A stretch of 64,000 nt of DNA from Allium sativum (taxonomy: Eukaryota > Streptophyta > Magnoliopsida > Asparagales > Amaryllidaceae): NCBI GenBank assembly GCA_030737875.1, contig CM060911.1, positions 54,028,501 through 54,092,500 of the forward strand, in the 5' to 3' direction. Below the pieces are notes generated by a model, which made no database searches, had not been told where the DNA came from, and saw only the letters and a program-made list of their open reading frames with translations. Of the stretch, positions 1 through 9,690 are shown piece after piece; position 1 is the stretch's first letter, and each line of letters opens with the position of its first letter. The position numbers and the translations under genes were made by a program.

Positions 1-640
1 TATTTTTAGAAGAATAAAAATATGATTTTATATAATGTAGAATAATAAAGATGTGATCTTTATAGTAGTAGCAATGTAAAGATATGATTTTTATAGTATA
101 GAAAGTATAAAAATACGATTTTTATATTTTATAGATAGTAAAAATATAATCTTTATATTTGAAAAGGCGAAATCTTTATATTTGAAAAGGCGAAATCTTT
201 ATATAGAGAATAGAGGGATAAAAATAGAATTTTTATCTATATAGTAGCGATGTAAAAATAGAATTTTTATCTATATAGTAGCGATGTAAAAATAGAATTT
301 TTATCTATATAGTAGCGGTGTAAAAATAGAATTTTTATCTATATAATAGCGGAGTAAAAATAGAATTTTTATCTATATAGTAGCGATGTAAAAATAGAAT
401 TTTTATCTATATAGCAGCGATGTAAAAATAGAATTTTTATCTATGTAGTAGCGGTGTAAAAATAGAATTTTTATCTATATAATAGCGGAGTAAAAATAGA
501 ATTTTTATTTATATAGTAGTGATGTAAGAATAGAATTTTTATCCATATGGAGTGATTATAAAAATATGATTTTTACATACTTGACAACAATATAAAAATT
601 CGATTTTTATATATTGAATAACAAAGTAAAAATTCGATTT
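1..640 (+). repeat. Palindrome minisatellite in RT-1 5' LTR
   Basis: The core (about 217-543) is ten copies of a 34-bp unit, each centred on the inverted repeat AAAAAT-AGA-ATTTTT followed by TATCTATATAGTAGCG. On both sides lie related palindromes with other spacers or stems: AAAGAT-GTG-ATCTTT near 50-60, AAAAAT-ATG-ATTTTT near 570, AAAAAT-TCG-ATTTTT near 595-640. A GAAAAGGCGAAATC unit occurs twice at 160-200. The 3' LTR carries the matching array with eleven 34-bp copies. Confidence 0.9.
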
Positions 641-1933
641 TTACATATGTAGAGAATACCGGCAACGAAAGTGACAAAAGGCGAGTACAGTAATGACTGC
701 TACATAAGAAGAGTCGCGGCGTTGGTTTAGCTAATTGGTGAGAACTTCTCACTCTAAATTTCCTTTTCTAGTTATATATACATACCAGGATGCAGACGGT
801 GCTTAGCAGCACCCGACACCCGTCGTCCACAGACCATGGACGGCTTGTTTGTTTGATTGATGTGTTGTGAAAATTGTTTGTGATGTTGATGTGAAATAGA
901 TAATGAAATATATTCATGAGTTGAAATAAATTAATTATCGTTAAAAATATAATTTTTAACGTGAATGTGAATAAATAAATAATTATAAATAAATCGGCCG
1001 ATTTGTTTATATACACTGATTTGACTGATATTGATTGGGATGATAAATTTTACACATCGCCCAACTACACGAATAAAAATATGTGTTTGTTGATTTGAAA
1101 CCCCACACGGGTGTTGGGATGATATTTGGATACACTAATCCCAATTATTTAATTGTATGTCGATCGATTGGTCGACAGATTGTGTAAGCGTTGATTATTT
1201 ATATTTGATGCTTATGCAGTTGTGTGGTGCACTTTGGATGATGGTTGATTGTTTATCGTTGCTATTATATACATGTGTTGTATGGAATCCATATAATTAA
1301 TGTTATATGGTAATTGATTGGGCCTCATTCCAATCGGGAAAATAATGAATATTATAATGGAAAATTCATTTGTTGAATATAAAAATAGTCATGTGTTGAC
1401 GATGTTCATGTGTTGAAACTATTTATATGTTGAGTGAAATATTTTAATAATAAAATTTACATCTTTATCATATTTAAAATTAGAATCTACTTCACGGTGG
1501 AGTCTAATTGAAAATCAAACGATAGATACCATAATTTTATAAAATATTTTACATAACAAAAATAGTCGTGTGTTGACAGTACTCATGTGTTGAGATTGGT
1601 CGTGTGTTGAAAGAAATATAGATTCATGTGTTGAATAGAATAAATATTCCTTTGTTGAATAGAATAACGAATTTATTGAAATAAATATATAAAGTCATGT
1701 TGATTAGAGTTGCGCTAATTTGACGTGAACGATATTTATATCGATTATATTCGTTTTTATAATGAATATAGAAAAGAAGTGATTTCAAAATATAACATTT
1801 TGAAAATATTATCATTTATATAGTAATGATACGAAATATTCAATTTTGATTTGAAATTGAATATAGAGTTGAAATGGTTTTGAAAACGAATTTAAATCGA
1901 CTTATAAAATATGTTTTAAAAAGGAAATCGACG

Positions 1934-1935
<2 letters not shown>

Positions 1936-1995
<60 letters not shown>

Positions 1996-1996
1996 A
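1936..1996. repeat. (AT)n microsatellite
   Basis: Nearly pure AT dinucleotide tract in the RT-1 5' LTR. The matching tract in the 3' LTR (9379-9425) is shorter. It produces spurious reading frames full of Ile-Tyr repeats. Confidence 0.95.
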
Positions 1997-1997
1997 T

Positions 1998-2260
1998 GGC
2001 CTGAATAGAACGCGCCGTGCCGCGGCAGTTCGTGAATTTCGACCATTGACTTCAAATTGACGTTGCGGGAGATCCGGCCGTCGGATTCTCCTAAAACCGG
2101 AACCGTTGGGTTCGCATCGAAAAGAGCTTTCCAATGAATATTAGAAATTTGAAATCTAATGGTTGGTTTTGGAATTATGTCCAAATCAAATTTGAAAAAG
2201 GTCGCTGTAAGTGCAGTTCGATGGCCGTTGATGGAAATCGACTGTACGGGCCTTGATAAA
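1998..2260 (+). other. Mid-LTR module shared by RT-1, RT-2 and RT-3 (RT-1 5' LTR copy)
   Basis: Relatively GC-rich island directly after the (AT)n tract. In order: a GCGCCG...CAGTTCGTGAATTT start, a block around CCGGAACCGTTGGGTTCG, AGAGCTTTCCAATGAATA, then ATTATGTCCAAATCAAAT. Recognisable relatives, about 200-260 bp with the same order of motifs, lie at 9425-9690 and 6050-6260 (RT-1 3' LTR), 40485-40690 and 47560-47765 (RT-2), and on the minus strand at 23010-23232 and 30550-30760 (RT-3). No conserved protein is evident. Function unknown. Confidence 0.6.
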
Positions 2261-4424
2261 ATTATTAAAAATATTAATAATTTGTGTAAAATCATAATAT
2301 GTGAATTGGAAAGAACTGGGATGAAAAATTCCACATTTGAAAAGATAAAAACAGATTTTTATCAAAATGAACTAGTTTTGAACTAGAATTAAAATCAATT
2401 TATTTTTGAAATAAATAAATTGAATTTGAAAGTGATTTTAAAAATAATCAATATTCCCAATACGTGAATTGGACTGGAGTTGAATCGAAATTATCTTCGG
2501 AATATTTCGATGTCGGATTTCGTGACTATACAGATATTGTTATGGGAATTTGAAAGATATATTTTATATCGTTATTTCCAATACGATATTTGTTGGTTTC
2601 AGAATTTGGTATCGAATATAAGCCGATATATTTTCTATTCAGAGCCTTGTATTTAATATCAAATGTGATTTGGGTTTGTCGTGAACCGTGTTTTAGATGA
2701 CATTGGTTCTTTAACCCAGTTAAATGCAGGATATTGATTTTTGAAAAGGATTGAAACTAAGTGGAGTTTTAATAAATCTTTAATTAGATTAAAAAGTGAA
2801 TTGATAATTTAAATTATCAAATCTGAAAGGTGATCGAGAATGGAGTGCCACTAGTTTTGCTCCAAAGCGATAGTTAAATCTTTAATTAGATTTGAACGTC
2901 AAATGGTAATTAATTTTACCGATAACACCGTGGTGTTAGGTATGGAGTATTACCAGTTTTGCTCCATGGGATGAATAGGTTAGGATTGGGAAATGAAATA
3001 AATAATTACTTCGGTGTGGTTCGCTAATCCCGACTAGTTAGAAATGATATCCAAAGGGAGATTATAGAATAAATTTAGAAGAATTTATCTTGGATAAAAT
3101 TAATGGGAACCTTTCCCTAAGAATGTGATTTTGTAAATAAAAGAATATTCTGAATTGGAATGAGGCGTTAGTTGTGTTTGTGTAACATTCGTTTATTATA
3201 TACGTGGGTTATTCAGAAAGGCCGGGTTATACCCATTCTGAATAACCGATTCGACGAGATGTTGAAGATGAAGACGGTGGTTGAAGACCGGAAGTCTTCA
3301 CATCGTTTGGGTGATTACTGATGATCTTGATTGGGCTGTACACCCAAGAAGAGGGAAACTGTTGGTGATCGTCCAGACGTACTTGGAGATGGATGGATAT
3401 GCGAAGAAAGTGCCTCCGGTTTCGTTCAGACCCAGAACGAACTTGTAAATGGATTGTGTATTTGACATTGGATTTTATTCTGTGTTGATTGATCTCTATT
3501 AAATATACATCTGTTTGGCGGCGGAGAATTTATTCTCTTGCTTAACGCCCTTCTCTGAGACGTACGAGCTCAGAGGTTGTATATCGATGGACATCAGTCG
3601 CATGGAGTGAATTGCCAGTGTGGCACGCATAAGTGGCAATTGATCAGGGCTTCTGTTGAAAAGCAAAGTCTTGTGGTTGATGATCAAAGCACGTCCTGTG
3701 TGGCGTAGCTTTGTGTATAACGTGAATTCGCGAGCCTCACACCTCGGTATGAGTCAAAAACGGGATAGTGACTGCAGGGAGAGCACGACGTTTCTTTCTA
3801 GCTAGGTTAGTGTCAGTGACCTACCAGACCTGATATTTATGTACTTTTCACCTGTGTGGTTGTTGGATACGAGGCGCCTCGGATATAGGTCTGTAAGGAC
3901 TGGGAAACGTGTGCTCAGGAATAACTAATCCTCAAAAGTAAGAGAGGACCGGCCTTGAAGATCCAAGGATCATAGTGGGGTCCTGGGACATTTGCTAGAG
4001 TGTCTCGAATCGGAGAGGAGCTTGCCCCTTGCCTCGACTCATGACGGAAATCCAATTTCCAATACGTGATATTGCGGTTTTAATTGTAGAACTAGTATGG
4101 CGACATGATAGATGGTACCCATGCCGCCTATGATTGATATTTATGATTGAATTGTTTTGACACTATACACTTATTATAGTATCAAGTGAATTGTTTTAAA
4201 CGTACCAAGCATGTTTGGCTATTATAAGGGAAAACCCTATCCTCCGGCTTGCGTTGCATTGTGTGATGGGACCTGGGTCTTATAATAGCTTCATTTTTCC
4301 AAAGAGCATTGCGTTGTTTTGTTATATGCACTAGTATTATTGGGAGGAAACCCGTTCCGTGTTATACGACATGGTCCCTTGAATTACTATCTGTAAAGTA
4401 AAGTTTTAAATAACTGTTTTAGTT

Positions 4425-4512
4425 CTCACACCAGTCACATGACTGACCTGGAGTTTATTGTTTTTACCTAAACTCTGGTGGCCCCTATTTTCCACACGGG
4501 CAGCTAGTAGTT
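4425..4512 (+). other. Conserved hairpin block near LTR 3' end (RT-1 5' LTR)
   Basis: Starts with CTCACACCAGTCACATGACTG, in which AGTC and GACT pair around CACAT-like bases. Next is a stem-loop GAGTTTA(4451-4457)/TAAACTC(4469-4475), then a GGGCA-ended element (about 4482-4503). The same three-part order appears in RT-2 and RT-3. In this copy the third hairpin is damaged (TGGCC instead of TGCCC). Confidence 0.65.
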
Positions 4513-4840
4513 TTGGTTTTGCAGATTTATATTCACAGGATCCTGATTTACAACTGGAACGATGCTCGGAAAGCTCTGTATCCGTGTATCACTTTCAGTT
4601 GTATTTTGTATATTTTTCCGCAGTTATGTAATTTATTGTAATCTCTGATATTCGTCGAATGTAATTTATTCATTTATACTCTGTATATTCTTGTATTCTG
4701 ATGGAATTGTTGTAATAACAATGAAATGTTCTTCCTTCTGCGTTCTGATTTGTCCTGTCCTCAAACGATCAGGGGTTTCGATCGGTCTTTGTCGGTTTAA
4801 CGATCGATTCGGATCGAGCGAAATTCCTTGCCGTTACAGT

Positions 4841-4852
4841 TGGTATCAGAGC
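4841..4852 (+). other. Primer-binding site, RT-1 (initiator tRNA-Met)
   Basis: TGGTATCAGAGC begins two bases after the LTR end. It is complementary to the 3' CCA end of plant initiator tRNA-Met, the usual primer of plant LTR retrotransposons. The match stops after 12 bases. Confidence 0.9.
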
Positions 4853-4913
4853 TTTGGTTTACAGAGCTCGAGAACAAGACACATTAGAACCATACGAAAG
4901 AATTCATCAGATA

Positions 4914-4979
4914 TTGGATTAGTAATATCCAATTAGAATGACTCGTTAGAGATAGGATCAGTAGTATCCTAGAACGAGT
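4914..4979 (+). other. Post-PBS tandem stem-loops, RT-1
   Basis: Two stem-loops follow the PBS. The first is TTGGAT(4914-4919)/ATCCAA with loop TAGTAAT. The second spans 4941-4979 (39 nt): ACTCGTT/AACGAGT outer stem, AGAGAT on the 5' side of an internal loop, AGGAT/ATCCT inner stem, loop CAGTAGT. Equivalent hairpins with compensating stem changes occur after the PBS of RT-2 and RT-3. A packaging or dimerisation role is a guess from position. Confidence 0.65.
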
Positions 4980-5523
4980 GTGAAGAGTATATTTTTCAAA
5001 TAAAAACAATTTTGTTTTGAAAATTTAAATCGCTTTATACGTATTTGTATATTTATTTATTTTGAATTTGGACAATCGAGTATATATAGATTTCGCGTAT
5101 ACGCGTCATGAACGTATATTCGAAGTTTTAATATACTGGATAGATATAGAATCACGCTCTAGTCGCCCGGAGATGATGTTGATAATGACCATGGCATTAT
5201 CAATATTTATGTTCGTATTTCGAAGGTGTGATTTCTGTATATTTCCATTAGACTGGTGTGAGAACCAAAACTTATATAGATAGATTTATTTGTTGTGATT
5301 TGGCACCAAAACATGATTTTTGTATACATATCAAAATTATGAATTTGAAACTCTAATTCACTAATTGATTGATGGTTGTGTTGTTTGTTTATTTGTTTGA
5401 TAATTTTGAACCGTTTAGCCTAATTGAACCGAATATTGAATTGTATTGAAAATTGGTCGCATTTGCTTGCATATACATGTACTTACATTGAACAGGTCAT
5501 AGCAAGGAGGCTAGAGCAGAGAA

Positions 5524-5735
5524 TAAAATTTGTTTGCCCGACAAATAGGTACATGTTTACTATAATTTACTATTTTGTTTGGGTGATGATGATTTTATGA
5601 GCCGATTGACTAGCCGCTTGGCTTTTTCTTTTTCTTTTTGAGATCAGAAGGCCTATATGGCAATTTCGGGATTTTCCCGTGCTCCCGGTGCAGGGGAGGT
5701 TATGGCGAAATTTTCGAAAATTCCGGGTGTTAGCC
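5524..5735 (+). other. Block shared with RT-2 LTRs: hairpin plus T-rich run
   Basis: Contains CCCGACAAATAGGTACATGT, then AGCCGCTTGGC followed by a T-rich run (5612-5640), then CGTGCTCCCGGTGCAGGGGA. The same motifs in the same order lie inside both LTRs of RT-2 (41160-41350 and 48230-48430). AGCC-GCTT-GGCT forms a small stem-loop just before the T-rich run. Here the block is internal and single-copy, so the LTR/internal boundary differs between the two families. Confidence 0.7.
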
Positions 5736-5837
5736 AAATTTTTGAAGAATTTGAAAATTCTCAGAAACTGAAAAGTTGGAGAATGGAAGCCAGATCGAAC
5801 GTAAAGTTGATTAATCAAACCACTTTCGACTTTGTTC

Positions 5838-5872
5838 CTTTTCGGAGACGAAAAGTTTTAAGTGGGGGAGAT
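5838..5872 (+). other. Pre-PPT hairpin and polypurine tract, RT-1
   Basis: CTTTTCG/CGAAAAG (5838-5855) closes a GAGA tetraloop. It is followed within a few bases by the polypurine tract AAGTGGGGGAGAT (5860-5872), which abuts the TGTAAC start of the 3' LTR. In coding plant Ty3/gypsy elements a similar TTCGAGGACGAA sequence lies at the end of pol; here it persists without any reading frame. Confidence 0.75.
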
Positions 5873-6757
5873 TGTAACAACCCGGAAATGCGAGCTAGTT
5901 TAAAATTTTTATTTTGGCAATTTTAACGAATTTTGAATATTTAAAATGAATTATTTTAAATAATATCGACGAGAAATTTATTTTGAATGGAATTCGAACG
6001 TATATATTATACACGTCGTCGTTAGAATATAAATAATTATAAATGAAATTGAAAATGGCGCGGTAGTTCGATAATTCGATTTCAAACTTCAATTGAATGT
6101 ACCGGGTGCAAAATAAACCGGATTTTAGTGAAACCAAAAATAATAGGATCTATTTGAGAATATCTTTCCAACGAATCCGAAAAATTGAAGTTTCATAGCG
6201 GGAATCAAAAGATATGTCCAGTTGAAAATTCTGAATAGTCGCTATGGAATTCAGACCCTTAAAAATGGGAATTTTGCAAATGACCTCGGATTTCGACGAA
6301 ACCACTTTTGTTGGATCCGCGATGTCAAATTATTGTTAGATTCCAAATTTCATAATTTTTTGAATTAATATGTGAGAGTGGCAAAGGAAAATGTGTTTGA
6401 CCAGTTTCAGTTGATTTTAATCGACTGGAAAATGACCATTTTTCCAACGGTCTCAGAATTCGACGATACTAGTTTTGTTAGGACCGTATCGTCAATACGA
6501 AGCTAGAAAATATTTTTATGGAATTTTTCTAGTTAGTATGTGACCCCAGTAAATTGAAATGCACGTTCAAATTCAATATATAGAGTTATATGTTGATTCT
6601 GACGGAAATTGATCGAAACAGTCGAATCAGCTTACGATACATATCCCATTGTGTTCGAAATGGGGGGTAATTAGCTATGGACGACAGGCGGTGGGCATCG
6701 TTTAGAGGTCGTAAGAAAAGTCAACTTTAGAGAATTAAAAATAATAATATTAAATAA

Positions 6758-6766
6758 TATATATAA
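6758..6766 (+). promoter_or_regulatory. Candidate TATA box, RT-1 LTR
   Basis: TATATATAA lies about 885 bp into the LTR and about 75 bp upstream of a GC- and pyrimidine-rich stretch that looks like a transcript leader. AT-richness makes chance matches common, so this is weak. Confidence 0.35.
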
Positions 6767-6829
6767 TTTCCTTTAACTACCCCAGCCCCCTTTTTATTTT
6801 CAAACCTAATTAAATTACCAAAATTTTAA

Positions 6830-7240
6830 AACCCGTCGTGCCCTACCTCCCTCCCGTCGCCTGTGCTCCGCCACCAATCGCCACCCCATCGAGGAGCGCG
6901 CAACCCACCTCCGCTATACCCCGCCTCGCGCCATCTCCTCCGCTCCCTCCATCAGCACGACGGTCATCGCGAGTTCCCCAAATCGCGTCACCATCCCTCC
7001 GATATCGACGCCCAGCCACTAATCGGAGCCCGCGCCGATGAATGCGCCACCGCGCCCCCCTCTCTCGTCCACGACCGCTCTCTCTCGCCCCTTCCTCTTT
7101 CTTCAACCCGAATCCGCCCAAAACAGAAAGGAGCCGCCACCGTAGGGCCTGCCTCCGGCCCCCCACCGACCGTCAGCACCTCTCTCCCCTTCCAGCGATG
7201 CAAACGAACCCCCCCCCCCTTCGTGGTAAAAGGTAATTTT
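6830..7240 (+). other. GC-rich, pyrimidine-rich leader-like island in RT-1 3' LTR
   Basis: Sharp compositional switch from AT-rich flanks to C-rich sequence with CCTCC, CCGCC and CTCTCTC runs. Open frames of 107-127 codons occur on both strands here, as expected from scarce stop codons rather than real genes; their Pro/Arg/Ser or Gly/Arg composition is low complexity. By position it resembles the C/T-rich leader after the TATA box of RT-2. The 5' LTR copy lies outside the window, so conservation cannot be tested. Confidence 0.5.
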
Positions 7241-7309
7241 AATTGATTTATATATATAATGTTGAAAAAAAATTCAATTTTTGTTTTATGAATTCGCGTT
7301 GTAAAAATA

Positions 7310-8095
7310 TATGATTTTCCTATACGAAGTGCCATTATCAAAATATGATTTTTATAAAGTAGAAGATTTAAAAATATGATTTTGTATTTTTAGAAGAATA
7401 AAAATATGATTTTATATAATGTAGAATAATAAAGATGTGATCTTTATAGTAGTAGCAATGTAAAGATATGATTTTTATAGTATAGAAAGTATAAAAATAC
7501 GATTTTTATATTTTACAGATAGTAAAAATATAATCTTTATATTTGAAAAGGCGAAATCTTTATATTTGAAAAGGCGAAATCTTTATATTTGAAAAGGCGA
7601 AATCTTTATATAGAGAATAGAGGGATAAAAATAGAATTTTTATCTATATAGTAGCGATGTAAAAATAGAATTTTTATCTATATAGTAGCGATGTAAAAAT
7701 AGAACTTTTATCTATATAGTAGCGGTATAAAAATAGAATTTTTATCTATATAATAGCGGAGTAAAAATAGAATTTTTATCTATATAGTAGCGATGTAAAA
7801 ATAGAATTTTTATCTAAATAGTAGCGATGTAAAAATAGAATTTTTATCTATATAGTAGCGGTGTAAAAATAGAATTTTTATCTATATAGTAGCGGTGTAA
7901 AAATAGAATTTTTATCTATATAATAACGGACTAAAAATAGAATTTTTATCTATATAGTAGCGATGTAAAAATAGAATTTTTATCCATACGGAGTGATTAT
8001 AAAAATATGATTTTTACATACTTGACAACAATATAAAAATTCGATTTCTATATATTGAATAGCAAAGTAAAAATTCGATTTTTACATATGTAGAG
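7310..8095 (+). repeat. Palindrome minisatellite in RT-1 3' LTR
   Basis: Partner of the array at 1-640. It has eleven 34-bp units (about 7624-7983) against ten in the 5' LTR, and three GAAAAGGCGAAATC units against two. One unit has a single-base stem change (AGAACTTTTA) that breaks its palindrome; the other units keep it. Confidence 0.9.
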
Positions 8096-9375
8096 AATAC
8101 AGGCAACGAAAGTGACAAAAGGCGAGTACAGCAATGACTGCTACATAAGAAGAGTCGCGGCGTTGGTTTAGCTAATTGGTGAGAACTTCTCACTCTAAAT
8201 TTCCTTTTCTAGTTATATATACATACTAGGATGCAGACGGTCCTTAGCAGCACCCGACACCCGTCATCCACAGACCATGGATGGCTTGTTTGTTTGATGT
8301 ATGTGTTGTGAAAATTGTTTGTGATGTTGATGTGAAATAGATAATGAAATATATTCATGAGTTGAAATAAATTAATTATCGTTAAAAATATAATTTTTAA
8401 CGTGAATGTGAATAAATAAATAATTATAAATAAATCGGCCGATTTGTTTATATACACTGATTTGACTGATATTGATTGGGATGATAAATTTTACCCATCG
8501 CCCAACTGCACGAATAAAAATATGTGTTTGTTGATTTGAAACCCCACACGGGTGTTGGGATGATATTTGGGTACACTAATCCCAATTATTTAATTGTATG
8601 TCGATCAATTGGTCGACAGATTGTGTAAGCGTTGATTATTTATATTTGATGCTTATGCAGTTGTGTGGTGCACTTTGGATGATGGTTGATTGTTTATCGT
8701 TGCTATTATATACATGTGTTGTATGGAATCCATATAATTAATGTTATATGGTAATTGAATGGGCCTCATTCCAATCGGGAAAATAATGAATATTATAAAG
8801 GAAAATTCATTTTTTGAATATAAAAATAGTCATGTGTTGACGATGTTCATGTGTTGAAACTATTTATGTGTTGAGTGAAATATTTTAATAATAAAATTTA
8901 CATCTTTATCATATTTAAAATTAGAATCTACTTCACGGTGGAGTCTAATTGAAAATCAAACGATAGATACCATAATTTTATAAAATATTTTACATAACAA
9001 AAATAGTCGTGTGTTGACAGTACTCATGTGTTGAGATTGGTCGTGTGTTGAAAGAAATATAGATTCATGTGTTGAATAGAATAAATATTCCTTTGTTGAA
9101 TAGAATAACGAATTTATTGAAATAAATATATAAAGCCGTGTTGATTAGAGTTGCGTTATTTTGACGTGAATGATATTTATATCTATTATATTAGTTTTTA
9201 TAATGAATATAGAAAAGAAGTGATTTCAAAATATAACATTTTGAAAATATTATCATTTATATAGTAATGATATGAAATATTCAATTTTGATTTGAAATTG
9301 AATATAGAGTTGAAATGGTTTTGAAAATGAATTTAAAACGACTTATAAAATACGTTTTAAAAAGGAAATCGACGA

Positions 9376-9378
<3 letters not shown>

Positions 9379-9417
<39 letters not shown>

Positions 9418-9425
9418 TATATATA
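9379..9425. repeat. (AT)n microsatellite
   Basis: AT tract of the RT-1 3' LTR, shorter than its partner at 1936-1996. Confidence 0.95.
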
Positions 9426-9690
9426 ATGGCCTGAATAGAACGCGCCGCGCCGCGGCAGTTCGTGAATTTCGACCATTGACTTCGAATTGACGTTGCGGGA
9501 GATCCGGCCGTCGGATTCTCCTAAAATCGGAACCATTGGGTTCGTATCGAAAAGAGCTTTCCAATGAATATTAGAAATTTGAAATCTAACGGTTGGATTT
9601 GGAATTATGTCCAAATCAAATTTGAAAAAGGTCGCTGTAAGTGCAGTTCGATGGCCGTTGATGGAAATCGACTGTACGTGCCTTGATAAA
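9425..9690 (+). other. Mid-LTR module, RT-1 3' LTR copy
   Basis: Matches 1998-2260 with a few substitutions (for example CCGCGCCGCGGCAG for CCGTGCCGCGGCAG), with the motif order intact. Confidence 0.6.

Larger units (their letters stand above)
1..4838 (+). mobile_element. RT-1 5' LTR (right part; left end lies outside the window)
   Basis: This stretch is nearly identical to 7385-12268, with only scattered substitutions and small copy-number changes in simple repeats. It ends in CCGTTACA and is followed two bases later by a tRNA-Met primer-binding site, so it is the 5' LTR. By comparison with the complete partner, about 1.5 kb of the LTR is missing on the left. It has no coding capacity: the short open frames are AT-rich and are not conserved as proteins. 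It contains a palindrome minisatellite, an (AT)n tract, a mid-LTR module shared with RT-2 and RT-3, and a hairpin block near its 3' end. The high LTR similarity makes RT-1 the youngest insertion visible here. Confidence 0.9.
4839..5872 (+). mobile_element. RT-1 internal region, 1034 bp, non-coding
   Basis: Lies exactly between the GTTACA end of the 5' LTR and the TGTAAC start of the 3' LTR. It holds a PBS, two post-PBS hairpins, a block homologous to the inside of RT-2's LTRs, a pre-PPT hairpin and a polypurine tract. The longest open frames (73 and 89 codons) resemble no gag, protease, reverse transcriptase, RNase H or integrase. The element therefore cannot supply its own replication proteins. 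Autonomous LTR retrotransposons normally have 4-7 kb or more of coding sequence here. Confidence 0.85.

Noticed and set aside
217..543. CRISPR-like array (34-bp repeats)
   Set aside because: Units are contiguous with no unique spacers, and the context is a plant LTR.
1840..2334. 164-codon minus-strand frame, also present at 9417-9764
   Set aside because: It runs through an (AT)n tract and an LTR module that RT-2 and RT-3 share without the frame; the copies differ by frame-altering repeat length.
5612..5640. Bacterial-style terminator (hairpin plus T run)
   Set aside because: Plant nuclear context; kept only as a conserved hairpin block, since Pol II does not terminate this way.
6843..7341. 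Overlapping 107-127 codon frames on both strands
   Set aside because: They arise from GC-rich, low-complexity LTR sequence with few stops; they show no domain and no typical codon pattern.
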